Positions 40,676 through 62,152 are shown, counted from the first letter of the stretch. The stretch is 64,000 nt of DNA from Flaccisagitta enflata (GCA_965153355.1 OZ231128.1:52142001-52206000), one strand, 5' to 3'. The notes: generated from the sequence alone by a model not told the origin. Made by a program: numbers and translations.

Positions 40676-41140
40676 CGGTTATAGGCAGAAATACAATGGA
40701 AAACTCCACAAATGCGGTTGTCAATTTCTGGTCTTAGGGTCAAATCCGAGTTCTATGAACACAATCATAGTTTTCCTTCACAACATCAAAAATAGCATTT
40801 CAGAGCAGATGTAATGTATGAACGCACCAACAGACAGACCGACCAATGCACTGACCAACTACTGAAAAAATCACTCTCCTTGAAAGTTGTAAAAATGCTT
40901 TTCCAAGCAAGATCGGGTTTTTCATTGAGACTTGTTATGATATAAAACGCTAGGTTACTGTAAGCCATAGAACCTTACAGACACAGAAGCATTTCATGAC
41001 GTTTTGTCTTTAACAAAGCTGCCAGAGATAAATTTTGCTTGAAGAAGGAACTTGTAACCAAAAAACTACCAAATAAGATCAAAACACAACCGCATTGACG
41101 GAGTTTTCGTCATACATTATTCTATTTCCAAGAAAAAGCC
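40676..41140. other. Spacer, no gene seen
   Basis: Only a short ACAGACAGACCGACC tract near 40830 is noted. Confidence 0.4.
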
Positions 41141-41147
41141 AAATTGA

Positions 41148-41208
41148 GGAGCGTGACGGACGGACCGACAAAGCGGGGTGTAGAGTCGCGTAGCACGCGA
41201 CTAAAAAT
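41148..41208 (-). repeat. Solo A-type end
   Basis: GTGACGGACGGACCGACAAA, CGGGGTGTAGAGTCGCG and GCACGCGACTAAAAA, with no body. Confidence 0.65.
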
Positions 41209-41485
41209 TCTTTCAACTGCGTCATTTACATCTCTTTATGCGGAAAAATAAGCACAGTGGATATATATACAATGATAAGTTTACATACACTGTACAGTCA
41301 TTTGATTAGTACAATTTTCCTTAGACCATGTAAAATTTTAAGCATGGAGATTGTACAATCTTGGAAAGAAGTATACCGACACTTAGACAATTCATTGATC
41401 AATTGACTTAGAATATCACATTAGAAGTGCTACAGGGTGTTTCATGCCAAATTAGATACAAGAAAACGATGCCATTCTGCTTCAA

Positions 41486-41630
41486 ACAAAGCCGGATACA
41501 CAGCAATACAGTCGCGGATGGTTGGGCAGGAGCAGTAGTGCGAAAACTGCTTGGAATTTAAAAATATGACCGACTTTCCGACCAACCGACAGGGCAAGTT
41601 CTAAAGTTGCGTGTCCGCGACTAAAAATGC
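41486..41630 (-). mobile_element. B-family copy (minus), nested
   Basis: ACAAAGCCGGATACACAGCA, AGTCGCGGATGGTTGGGCAG, AGTGCGAAAACTGC and GTTGCGTGTCCGCGACTAAA. Confidence 0.8.
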
Positions 41631-41674
41631 AAAAATAATTCTGAAAAAAGATTCACAGAGCAATTAAACTCCGA

Positions 41675-43014
41675 TTTTTAGTCGCGTGCACGCGACTCTA
41701 CAACCCGCTTTGTCCGTCGGTCGGTCGGTCGGTCTGTCGGTTGGTCGGTTGGTCACACTTTACTTTTTTTATCAATTTTATTTCTTTAAGTCATTTTTAG
41801 TCATTTTAAGTCATTCTAAGTCATTCTAAGTCATTCTAAGTCATTCTAAGTCATTTTAAGTCATTTAAAGTAATTATTGTCATTTTAGTCAACATAGTCC
41901 TTTTCATCATTTTAAGTCATTCAAAGTTATTTTAAGTTATTTTAGGTCATTTTAAGTGATTTTAAGTCATTTTAAGTGATTTTAAGGCATTTAAAGTCAT
42001 CCCAAGTCATTTTGAGTCATTATTGTCATTTTAGTCAATATAATCCTTTTCATCATCTTTAGTCATTTTAAGTCATTTTAAGTCATTTTGTGTCATTATA
42101 AGTCATTATAAGTCATTATACGTCATTATAAGTCATTTCTAGTCATTCTAAGTCATTCTAAGTCATTCTCAGTCATTTTAGTCATTTCAGTCAATACAGT
42201 CATTTCACTTTTTATTTACATAATTATAGGTAATTTTAGGTCATTATGCAATTTTTGGTAATCAAAGGTAATTATAGGTCATTATAGGTCATTATGCAAT
42301 TGTAGGTAATCATAGGTCATTATGGGTAATCATAGGTCATTATTCAATTATAGGTAATTATAGCTAATCATAGGTAATTATAGGTAATCATAGGTTGTTA
42401 TAGGTCAGTATGTTATTAAGGGTAGTTATGGGTAATTATGGGTAATCATAGGTCATTATTGGTAATTATTGGTCTATATGTAAATATAGGTAATCATAGG
42501 TCTTTATAGGTAATCATAGGTCATTATAGGTAATTATAGGACATTATGTTATTATAGCTAATTGTGGGTAATTATGGGTAATCATACGTCATTAAAGGTA
42601 ATTATTGGTCCATATGTAATTATAGGTAATCATAGGTCTTTATAGGTACTTATAGGTCATTATTTGATTATTGGTAATTATAGGTAATTATAGGTAGTTA
42701 TAGGTAATCATAGGTCATTATAGGTTTTCATAGGACATGTTATTATAGGTAATTGTGGGTAATTATGGGTAATCATATGTCATTAAAGGTAATTATTGGT
42801 CCGTATGTAATTATAGGTAATCATAGGTCTTTATAGGAACTTATAGGTCATTATTTGACTATGGGTAATTAAAGGTAATTACAGGTAATTATAGGCAATT
42901 ATAGGTCAATAGGTAATTATAGTCATTATCGTCATTACAGGAAATAACGTACTTATATAATTTGGCGATTATGCAAGTAAGTCTCGCACGCGACTTATAG
43001 GTGTTGGCCTTGTT
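41675..43014 (+). mobile_element. Complete A-family element, 1.34 kb, nested
   Basis: TTTTT and a perfect 18-bp palindrome (41680-41697), then CTACAACCCGCTTTGTCCGT, a GGTC tract, CACACTTTACTTTTTTT, an AAGTCATTCT array, a TAGGTAATCATAGGTCATTA array (about 42190-42950) and GCACGCGACTTATAGGTGTT ending GGCCTTGTT. Confidence 0.9.
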
Positions 43015-43478
43015 TGTGTGAAAATTTCATGGGTTTGGGTCAAATATCTTGGCCACAACATCAATCTGAAGTAAAATGAGCATTTAAAGGTGAAGCTCTT
43101 TTCACATAATTTTGATTTTGAAAGTGCTTCTTCCAAACAGCTTAAGCCACAGATGCCAGATTGGTCTCAAAGCAAAGAAAATTTGATAAACTTTAATCTG
43201 AGACCAATCTGGTATCTGTAACTCAAGCTGTTTTGAAATGAGAGCACTTCAAAGATAAACTTTAAAGTCAAAATCATGTTAAAAGAGCCTCTTTTTTAAA
43301 TGCTCATTTTACTTCAAATTGATGTTGTGGCCAAGATATTTGACCCAAACCCATGAAATCTTTACACAAAAAATCGGAGCTCAAGTGCTTGTTAAAACTT
43401 ATTTCAGAACTATTTTTGCATTTTTAGAAACAGAATGGCATCGTTTTTTATATCTATTTTGGCATGAAACACCATGTA

Positions 43479-44130
43479 GTAGGTAAAAGAATGTTTTTAC
43501 CTAAAAGATGATCCATATTTAAAGTACTCCATACAATTTTTTTGAATATAATAGAATGATTTGGTTTCCCAATCTTTAAACATAGCGTAAGTTTATTGTT
43601 TTGCTTGTAGTTTCTAAACAATTTAAAGTACAGAAACCAGATTGTGCTCATCTCAAAGATTATTTGATAAAGTTTAATTTTCCTATATAGAAAAAGTCTC
43701 TAAGAATCAAGTATCCCATTGTTGATTTTTTTTTCTTTTTTTGCATTTTTGAAAAATCAATGTTTTCATTCATTTGCTTGTCATTAGTAAACTGTTTGAG
43801 CAAAACTAATGCGGTTTGCGGCATAAGGTCAGAAATTTAAAGAAGTTTCAGAATTTTTTTTTATATGAATTCATCATTTTCAGCAAATGTAAATGCTTGT
43901 GTATATACTTATGCTCTTGATAGTAAAAATTCAAGCGTAAAGCAATTAAGATTGACAGGTGTACAGGAAAAAGATTCAAAACTTTTTTAAGTGCATCTAA
44001 CTTCAATTTGTGTTACTTGTACGATACCAAGAACAGGCATGATTGGCAAAAATATACCATAATTTTTGCATGGCTTCTGTACTAGGTGCTAATAATCAGA
44101 CATCATCTGCATAATGAATGCAAGCAATAA
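43479..44130. other. Spacer, no gene seen
   Basis: AT-rich. No exon or repeat was recognised. Confidence 0.4.
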
Positions 44131-44134
44131 AGTA

Positions 44135-44312
44135 CATTAAAACCTCGCTAGAGCACATCTGCTTATCAGGCATACCCGCCTTTAAGGCAAGGAAATTTCA
44201 GTCCATCTAGAAATTTCATAGTTAATTCTTTGTTTGATATGAGGCAGCTTCAGTATAAGGCATATTTTCTTCCCTTGAGTCCCCTGACATGTGCTCTAGC
44301 AAAGCTCAACTG
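44135..44312. mobile_element. Short pogo-like MITE, 178 bp
   Basis: TA flanks lie at 44133-44134 and 44313-44314. Ends CATTAAAACCTCGCTAGAGC and (complement) CAGTTGAGCTTTGCTAGAGC, both continuing ACAT. The CAGTNNAACCTCG-type end resembles pogo/Tigger termini, which is family knowledge and not a search result. Confidence 0.75.
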
Positions 44313-44693
44313 TAGTTGAAAAGGTTACAGCTCACGCCAGACTTGCTCAATTCTTTTTTCAGATCGTCCATGTAAACGGCCAAAAAGCTGTCCCTAAGGA
44401 TGACACCTTTTCTTATCACCAGTAATAACAGAAAATTCATCATCACTGTTTGAGTTGTGCCAATTACAAACACTCAAAAGGTAGTACCAGTAATGTACCA
44501 GCAATGAAGAAAGAGTATTTACAATAAATGCACACCACATTTGATAAGTTTTGAAAAAAACACGCCACTATGACAGATTCTATTTCAAACCTTTAGTACA
44601 GTCAAGGAAAGATGCGTTGACAAAAGATCCATGATTGGTCAAATAGTAAATACATTGTTTTACCAAAAAGATAGCGTGACTTGTTGAGTGACA

Positions 44694-44882
44694 TTTTTAG
44701 TCGCGTGCACGCGACTACAACCTGCTTTGTCTGTTGGTCGGTTGGTTGGTCGGACACACTTTACTTTTTTTCATGATTTTATTTCTTTGACCTCACTGCC
44801 CCTGCTTAAATGGTCTGGTGACCTCAATTATGGCCCCTGCCCACCCGCACGCGACTTCGGTAGCCGTGTATCCGGCCTTGTT
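44694..44882 (+). mobile_element. Complete C-family element, 189 bp
   Basis: TTTTT and a perfect palindrome at 44699-44716, then CTACAACCTGCTTTGTCTGT, a GGTTGGT tract, CACACTTTACTTTTTTTC, CCCTGCCCACCCGCACGCGA and GGTAGCCGTGTATCCGGCCT, ending TGTT. It is the best short reference copy of C. Confidence 0.88.
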
Positions 44883-44952
44883 TGTAAACAAATTGCAGAT
44901 CATCTGAGGGAAAAAATGATCAGTAGAGACTATAGAGTAAAACTGCCCAATG

Positions 44953-45020
44953 GCAAGAACCAACCAACCAACCAACCATAGCATGGAGAACCAACCAACT
45001 AACCAACCAACCATAGCATG
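44953..45020. repeat. AACCAACCAACCATAGCATGGAG duplicate
   Basis: Two units of an ACCAACCAACC run followed by ATAGCATGGAG. Confidence 0.75.
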
Positions 45021-45500
45021 GAGATTTAGTGGACAACCAATGAAAATGTTCAAGCTTAGCAAAAGACTTGAAGAATTAGATTATTGAATAACAATGAAAA
45101 TCATAATTGCAAAGATATGATAAAATAAGAAAAAAATCACAAAATAAGTCAAACCTTCTGACCTGAAAAGATGAGGCGCTCATTTTTGACCATTGCGGCT
45201 GTACAATTGCATGAACCCAATTGAGTCACTCAACTTTAGCAAAAGATGATATATTTGGCATGCATGACAAAAACAGACAGTTTTCAGGGTAAGCATCTTC
45301 TCTGCCTGCTCCTGTCTCCTCCCCTCCCTATTTTTTCTCCTCAGAGAGCTAAAGATGATTAACCCACTTCTTTACCTTTTTTCCTCTTCCCCTGCTCCTA
45401 AACATTCTCCCTGCTCCTCTCCTCATCCTATTTTTCTTCCTCAAATAGATTGTGATGGAAAGTATTTAAGTCATCTATCTCCAAACCTTGCACCTTACCA

Positions 45501-55427
<9,927 letters not shown>

Positions 55428-55812
55428 TTTTTCTTTGCCTCAAAATAGTGTCTTCTTTGGTTGGTTGTGTTTTTGTCGAAATTCCTTGTTTTTTACTATC
55501 ACATGTAATGTTTATTTTTTTCACTTTTTTTCTTTATCTATTGATGCTCCATCCAATGATTATTCTATGCAGAGGGTTGTTTTTTCATTGTACCGAAATC
55601 AATGAAACAATCTTAAGGAACAAATGAATGAAAGAATAATTAAATGAATGAAAGAAAAATAGAACATAGCTAGATACACCAGCCAGGATGGTGGGCTGGG
55701 TGTTTTACATTTGAAGCTCAAAAAGCTCTTACAGGGTACAAAATAAAGCTTTATACGACTATTTCGCTGTTCTATGGGACAACAACTTATAGAGTTGTAA
55801 TTGAAGTTGTAT
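55428..55812. other. XKR upstream region
   Basis: The probable 5' UTR and promoter must lie here or beyond, but no TATA box or initiator can be assigned with confidence. Confidence 0.35.
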
Positions 55813-55814
55813 TA

Positions 55815-56414
55815 ACCATGCCAAAAATAAAAATGGCACATCTCTTTGACGTGCTTTGGCTAACTGGTAAGAGGCAAAACTACAAAAAATTCATGAGCAT
55901 TTTAAAGAGCATCAAAAAATCTACCATTTGAGTGGTGTCAGAAAGTTTCAGCTCAAAAACAAAAAAAGTTACAACAATTTCAAGCTAAAATGTCGATATC
56001 TCATATTGCCAGGGAAATTATCGTCAAAATCTTTCATTGTTTTCATTGTATCTCTGTCAATATTTACTTAAGTGATAAAAGATTCATGACGAAAATAAAA
56101 TTAAAAAAATTTTCTTTAAAATGCCTCTAAGCAGAAATTTGTAACTTGATCCGTTTAGAAATTATGATCAAATGAAAGTGAGAGGTTTGATTCAGAGAGT
56201 CAAATAAATATGCTCTTTTCAGCAATTGCGATATTGACATTTGGAGTTAGAATTGTTATAACTTTAAAATTATTGAGCTAGAATTTTCTGACACCACTCA
56301 AATGATAGATTTGTTGAAGCTCTTTAAAATGCTCATGAATTTCTTTAGGTTTTGCCTCTTACTAATGAGGCAAGCAAGTCAAAGCGATGTGCCAATTTTT
56401 TTTTTGGGCATGGT
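55815..56414. mobile_element. TA-flanked inverted-repeat element (I), 600 bp
   Basis: TA flanks lie at 55813-55814 and 56415-56416. Ends ACCATGCC and GGCATGGT, with arms of about 190 bp (GGCACATC, GAGGCAAAACTACAAAAAAT). It is the same family as 50331-50924 and lies about 390 bp upstream of the XKR start. Confidence 0.88.
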
Positions 56415-56428
56415 TAGCTGCGCAGGAA

Positions 56429-57806
56429 AACAAGGCCAACACCAATAAATTGCGTGCAGGACTTACAAAATTTCTTAATTTCGTGATCGCATAATGACCT
56501 ATGATTACCCATGATAAGTTACATAATTACTAAAAATATGTCACCTATACACTGTACTTTTAGAACATTTCTGAGTGATAAGTCATATAATTGTATGTTT
56601 TTCTGCATTTTTGAGCGGTATTGGGGCGTAAGCGCATGTAATTAGCAAAAACAATATTATTCCCTGAGCGGTTTTTGAGTAATCTTCAAAATAAAAAAGA
56701 AATAGACCTAATTTCAATGCAGATTTTTCTGGGATGTGTTGACTAAATTTCTGATTCCATATTGTTAATCTATGCAAAATTCCCTTTCTTTTGGTAGGTC
56801 GCACAACTTTTGCAAAGAATTAGAATTTTCATTTTTTGAGTCACCATTACAAAAAAGTAATGGTGGCTCAAAATATGAAAACCTAATTTCTAAATAAAAC
56901 TATACAATGTGACCTATCAAATGAAGGAAATTTTGTATAGAATAACAATGTGGAATCGAAAAATGAGTCAATACAACTCATTTGAATCTACATGAAAGAT
57001 AGGTTTGATTTTTTTCTATTTTGAAGATTACTCAAAAAGCGCTCGGGGAACGATTTTATTTTGCTAGTTACATGATCATACACCCCAATACTGCTCAGAA
57101 ATGCAGAAAAACCCACAGTTATATGACTTTCCACTGAGAATTTTTTTAAAAGCACAGTGTATAAACCTTTGACCTATAAATGACGGAAAATGACTAAAAA
57201 TGACATGGACAATGATAGCAAGGATGACAATGACTAAAGATGACCTTTAATGACTTAAAATGACAAAAAATCATAAAGAATGACTTAACTTGAAATGACA
57301 AAAACTGACAAAAACTGATTTAGTATCACCTAAAATGACACAAAATGACTTAAAATGTCCAAGAATCACTTAGAATGACTTGGAATGACCTTGTATTCTA
57401 TATTTGACAAAATTGACAAAATTGACTGAAAATGACGTAGAATGACATCAAATAACATAAAATGATTTTAAATGACCTAAAATAACTTAAGATGACCTAA
57501 ACTGACTCAAGAAGGCCTTATACGAATTAAAGTGACTTTAAATGGTGTTAATGATGTAAATGACAAAACATACAAAATGATAAGAATGACTAAAAATGAC
57601 TGAAACTCCCATAGATTGACTGAGAATGACAAAATTGACTAGATCGACAAAAATGACACAAAGAATGACTTAGGTTAACTTAGAATGACATAGTATACTC
57701 TTAAAGGACTAAATAGATTTTAAAAACCAAAATTTGTAAAGTGTAACAAATCGACTGATGGCGGATGGACAAAAAGGGATATAGAGTCGCATGCACGCAA
57801 ATTAAA
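56429..57806 (-). mobile_element. A-family element, 1.38 kb
   Basis: ACAAGGCCAACACCAATAAA at one end and ATAGAGTCGCATGCACGCAA at the other. Between are an inverted repeat (about 56560-57130: AAAAACCGCTCAGGGAATAA and relatives) and a long irregular AAAATGACTT array (57180-57720). Confidence 0.75.
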
Positions 57807-58077
57807 GAAATTCCGAACATTAGATGAGACAAGCCGGCCGATGGATATACAGGTAGAACAACCGATTGAGTGACTTATGGAATTTTGCAACAATCTTGAA
57901 AACAAGGTCATTAGACCTAAGTCGCGTGCGTCGGCACTTTCAAAAACAGCGAGGCAGACAGACAGACAAACAATTTTTTTCTCAAAAAGACATTTCAAAC
58001 AGCTATTTACTACTCCAAGCTTCTTCTCCACTATTCAGAGTCATGAAAAACGCGATCAAAAGCCTTTAAAACAACTT

Positions 58078-58157
58078 TGTTACGGACCGACCGACCGACG
58101 GACCGACCGACCGACCGACAAAGTGGCTTATAGAGTCGCGTAGCACGCGACTAAAAA
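58078..58157 (-). repeat. Solo A-type end with long GACC tract
   Basis: Eight or more GACC/GACG units, AAAGTGGCTTATAGAGTCGC and GTAGCACGCGACTAAAAAAA. No body was found upstream. Confidence 0.7.
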
Positions 58158-58308
58158 AATCAATCGAAAGCGTTATTAGTCCTCCCTTGTTACAGCGCAT
58201 AATAGAGACTTGTATTTGATTTCACATGTCCAAGTGGCAAGGCCAAAATTTGTTTCTATCGCATATCCCATTTTTTGCGGTTTTGTGTTGACTAGTCTTA
58301 CTGATACA

Positions 58309-59072
58309 CAGGCCTTAATTTAGAGCGTGCCCGCGTGCCCGAGGCACTCTGTTATACTGTCGGGCACGCTGTTTTTGCTTTTGGCGTCCCCGTCTGGCAC
58401 TTTCATCATATCAGGCTGACTGACTTTCATTAAGATTGACATTTTCTATTTGATTGCTAAAAGAAAGATCATCAATTCATTTAATTCTTTGATTTGTTTA
58501 TCCATACATTCATTCATTCATTCATTCTTTCATTCAATCATTCATTCATTTTTTCATTCATGGATTTCTTCTTTCATTCACTCATTCATTTTCCATTCAT
58601 TCATTATTCCATTAACTCATTCTTTTTTTTTCTTCATTTTCTGAAAATGGAATTGAATCTCTTTAATTTCATTTACAAATTTGAAATTATTCTGAATTAA
58701 AAACTTAATCAAATAAATGGATCATGGAACTTATATTCTTTGACTCCTTTATTTGTTCATTTATAATTGATTCATTTGTTGATTTACTCTCAAAGGAGAG
58801 TTCAAAATTTCTTATATCTGTTGATAAAACAAAAAGAAAATTATCAACATTTGACTAATTTTGTATTTTGCGTTTATTCTTTGCTGAATGAATGCACAGA
58901 TTCTGGAGAAATTGCTTTTAATATGTATGCTTGTATCATTTCATGAAAGAGTTCAGTATGAATGGAGAAGAGAGGTTGAAAACCGGGCATGCTCATCCTC
59001 TGTCGGGCACGCTGAAATTCTGAGGAGCGTACCCGGCCTGCACGCTCAACAGAATCACTATATTAAGGCCTG
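58309..59072. mobile_element. hAT-like non-autonomous element, 764 bp, perfect 8-bp target duplication
   Basis: CTGATACA flanks both sides (58301-58308 and 59073-59080). Ends CAGGCCTTAATTTAG and (complement) CAGGCCTTAATATAG. Subterminal GAGCGTGC and GTCGGGCACGCTG motifs occur near both ends. The 8-bp duplication and CAG start fit the hAT superfamily. No transposase. A (CATT)n microsatellite (about 58505-58620) is inside. Confidence 0.92.
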
Positions 59073-59131
59073 CTGATACACTATCATTTTTTAGTCTTAC
59101 TGATACACTATCATTTGCCTTTAGCTATTTT

Positions 59132-59290
59132 GGTAAGCACTAGTGATTTAGGTTAGACTCAGAATGGATGTTTGCTTACTTTTCCTAATGGAAAACTAGC
59201 AGTGATGCGCGTAGTAACTAATCAGTGAGGGCTCACAAGGCCCTCTTCGATGTTTTTCAGTTTGGGTTAAGTGAGGAATATTGTTCCACC
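59132..59290 (+). repeat. N repeat, uninterrupted copy
   Basis: It matches 37725-37873 (AAGCACTAGTGATTTAGGTT, CACAAGGCCCTCTTC, GAATATTGTTCC) and continues past the point where the A element sits in the other copy. Confidence 0.7.
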
Positions 59291-59694
59291 TATCATACTA
59301 CGCATCAATGTTGTTCTCCTAAGACAACCATCTGATAAGATAGGTGGCAAAATACAATGCGTCCTGCCTGTGTCATCGCGTGGAGTGAACTGTGCGTAGG
59401 TTATGCGTGACATGGAGGGGGGGGGGGGTCGATGGACATGAATATTCTCCTGTAGGATGGAACCTCTCAGAAAACGCAAAAAATGCCAAAAAATGCATTT
59501 TTTTTTCAGGCGTAACAGATGGACCTACCAATTACTGACGGATAGACGGACATATGTATTGACAAACTTTCTTATAGAGATGCGAGAACACATCTAAAAG
59601 GGGGTCAAGACTATGAAAGTTGATAATCTACGCAAATGGAAACAAGCCCAATACATGGGCAAAAGTCGCGGACGGTCATGCAGGGGCAGCAATT
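59291..59694. other. Spacer
   Basis: It includes a G-run at 59417-59427 and a weak CATCTAAAAG end. No gene seen. Confidence 0.35.
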
Positions 59695-59699
59695 AAGTA

Positions 59700-59803
59700 C
59701 TACAATACTTCAATACAATACAATACAATACAATGCAATACATAATAATACATTAATAGAATACAAAAATACAATACAATACAATACAATACAATACAAT
59801 TAA
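59700..59803. repeat. (AATAC)n pentanucleotide repeat
   Basis: Two runs of AATAC units separated by about 30 bp. They sit inside a degenerate B/C-like segment that ends CGACCAACACAGC ... GAGTTGCATGGCCGCCACTA (59930). Confidence 0.9.
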
Positions 59804-60103
59804 AAAGACAAAAAACAATATTTCAAAGAAATTCAGGATGAAGGGACTGACTGAAGGATGGATGATGGATGGACGGACCAACCGACCAACACAGCAAAAA
59901 AGCGAGTTGCATGGCCGCCACTAAAAAAGCTGCATCTTTTTATCGATGAGATTTAAAAAAAAAAATGCGAAATTAAAATCCAAAAAATTGTCGCTCATGG
60001 GTAGGCAGGCGCAGTAGTGAGGGTGGGCAGGCGCAACATAAGGCAGGGTGAGGGCTTTAACATGGCTCTGCCGAGGCTGTGATGAATGACTTTTTCGTGT
60101 GGC

Positions 60104-60250
60104 TGACGCTACCGAGAATTCTCGGTAGCGTCAACAATAACAACTAGACATTTTGACGCTACTGAGAATTCTCCATAGTGTCAATATCCATTCTCCGTTG
60201 TGATGATTTGGAAACTAATAATTGACACTACTGAGAATACTTATCTCCTC
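60104..60250. repeat. Perfect 30-bp palindrome and two degenerate copies
   Basis: Bases 60104-60133 are a perfect inverted repeat centred on GAATTC (half-site TGACGCTACCGAGAA). Near-copies lie at about 60155-60184 and 60221-60240 (TGACACTACTGAGAATAC). They may be repeat termini or binding sites; not resolved. Confidence 0.8.
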
Positions 60251-60304
60251 TCTCTGTCTGTCTGTCTCTCTCTCTCTCTGAATGTTTTATTGCAAACATA
60301 CATA

Positions 60305-60714
60305 CTACTCGACTCAATAAAAAAGCCGCACTTTTAAATGGCAAATTGTCATACTAAATTTCAAAAAAACTAATTAAAATTTTAGACCATTAGAAAGCTC
60401 TTGAAAGGATCTTTCATTTGGCGCCAATCTGGTATTGCTATCTTTTTTCGTTTAGAAATGGCATTAGTTTTAGTGAAAATGTTGCCTATTTCAGTTTTGC
60501 AATCCCTATGAAAAAGGTGCATTTTACCAAAATAGTACTTATCTTTGCAGAGCTCTAGCTCCTAAACCGTTTGAGATACAGATCTGGGGTTGGTCTAGAA
60601 TGAAAGAAAATTCAAAAATCTTTCAAATGACATTAACAGAAAAATTTTCAAATAATTCTTTTTTCTTATACATCAACTCAAAATAGGGTGCGGCTTTTTT
60701 TTTGAGTCGAGTAG
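60305..60714. mobile_element. TA-flanked MITE (H), 410 bp
   Basis: TA flanks lie at 60303-60304 and 60715-60716. Ends CTACTCGACTCAATAAAAAA and its complement, then GCCGCAC/GTGCGGC. It has the same length and interior as 48502-48911. Confidence 0.9.
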
Positions 60715-60716
60715 TA

Positions 60717-61450
60717 TTGATTTTTTTATACCGGTGGAGGCACTTCAGCAAACAATCTAAATCAACCTGAAAAATAATGTTAATAAACTATATTTTTACT
60801 TTTTTTTCAACTTTTGACTTTATACTTATTCTTTTTCTATTCATTATGTATTTCATATTTTACATTTCCTACCTACTTTTAGGTGCGACAAAGCACCTCT
60901 ATAACGGCGTTGTCCGTTGGTTGGTCGATTGGTTGGTCGGGTAAAGCATTTGTTCAACAATCCACACGTCGCAACTTATTGGCCTACTTGGCCTTGTTTT
61001 TTTTAACTGTTCACTGTTTAATTTTCATTTTTTACTTTTATATTTCTTTTTCAATTTTGTTGTTACTTTTCAAAAGCCTCTTCACGGCTCGACAGGGATT
61101 GGTTTTAGCCCTATGAAGATAGCATAACTTGAGACTTTGCATGGCGTTCCCCAATACCATGGGGCAGGTCGGAAAAATGCGTGCAAAAAGATCCCTATTG
61201 TAGGAAGTCGGTAAGTGCCACATCTATTCAAGAATGAAAAGTCTCCTATTTGCTTAAAATTGTCGCATTTTTTTAATCTTTAGAAATTCATATCTTATGT
61301 TCTAGTAAAGCCACAATGCTGGGACTGGGCTCATTCGACAGCATTTTTTTAGATGTTTATCCACTTAAAATTTCAATACATTCGGTCAAGGGGTTGTTGA
61401 GAAAATTGAGTTTCTTTTTGATAAAAGGACTAAGATTAGTCTACACTCTT
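60717..61450. other. Spacer with a weak A/B-type left end
   Basis: TTTTAGGTGCGACAAAGCAC, then CGTTGTCCGTTGGTTGGTCG at 60880-60940 and GGCCTACTTGGCCTTGTTTT at about 60980: a short degenerate copy of about 120 bp. No gene seen. Confidence 0.45.
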
Positions 61451-61640
61451 TTGAGTTGCGTGCTACGCGACTCTACACCCCGCTTCGTCAGTCCGTCGGT
61501 CCTTCAGTCCGTCACACTTTACTCTTTGTTTTTTTGCGGTCTTTGGGCTCACTGCTCCTGCCCAAATGATCAAGTGACCTCAAATACGGCCCCTGCCCAC
61601 CCACAAGCGACTGCGGTAGCCGCGTATACGGCCTCGCTTT
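61451..61640 (+). mobile_element. C-family copy
   Basis: TTGAGTTGCGTGCTACGCGA, CTACACCCCGCTTCGTCAGT, a TCCGTCGGTCC tract, CACACTTTACTCTTTG, CCCCTGCCCACCCACAAGCG and GGTAGCCGCGTATACGGCCT. Confidence 0.8.
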
Positions 61641-61670
61641 ATAAGAATGTCATAAAAATAGCTACAAATA

Positions 61671-61868
61671 ACAAGGCCGTATACATGGCTACCTCAGTCG
61701 CGTGCGGGTGGGCAGGGGCAATGATGAAATTGACCAACCAAGCAATTGGGCAGGAGCAGTAACCCCAAAACCGCTCGTAAACGCCGAAAAAGCTAAGAGT
61801 GACCGACCAACCAATGGACGGACGGACGGACAGAGCAGGTTGAAGAGTCGCGCGCACGCGACTTAAAA
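61671..61868 (-). mobile_element. C-family copy (minus)
   Basis: ACAAGGCCGTATACATGGCT, GTCGCGTGCGGGTGGGCAGG, AAACGCCGAAAAAGCTAAGA, a GACGGACGG tract and GTCGCGCGCACGCGACTTAA. It is only 30 bp from the oppositely oriented C copy at 61451-61640. Confidence 0.85.
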
Positions 61869-61937
61869 AACTACAACATTTTTAATTTTAGGGCATTTTG
61901 AAGGGTTGATGTTCTCATAAACTAGGTTCTCATAAAA

Positions 61938-62152
61938 ACAAGGCTGGACAAACGGCTACCCCAGTCGCGAGCGGGTGGGCAGGGGCTTTTTGAGGTCACT
62001 TGATCATTTGGGCAGGAGCAATGACAAAAACTGCAGAAACAAAAAAAAAAGCTAAGTGTGAAGGACGGACTGCAGACCGACGGATGGACGGACGGATGGA
62101 TGGAACGACTGGCAGACAGACTGATGGACAAACAAAGCGGGTTGTAGAGTCC
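61938..62152 (-). mobile_element. C-family copy (minus), hairpin end lost
   Basis: ACAAGGCTGGACAAACGGCT, GTCGCGAGCGGGTGGGCAGG, a long GACGGATGG tract and AAAGCGGGTTGTAGAGTC, after which the palindrome is absent. Confidence 0.75.

Larger units (their letters stand above)
41433..43476. mobile_element. TA-flanked element carrying nested B and A elements
   Basis: TA flanks lie at 41431-41432 and 43477-43478. Termini CAGGGTGTTTCATGCCAAA and its complement (TTTGGCATGAAACACCATG, one mismatch). Subterminal AAAACGATGCCATTCTG is mirrored near 43430. Removing the B (41486-41630) and A (41675-43014) insertions leaves about 560 bp, including a foldback at 43018-43375 similar to the one at 25256-25832. 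Confidence 0.85.
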
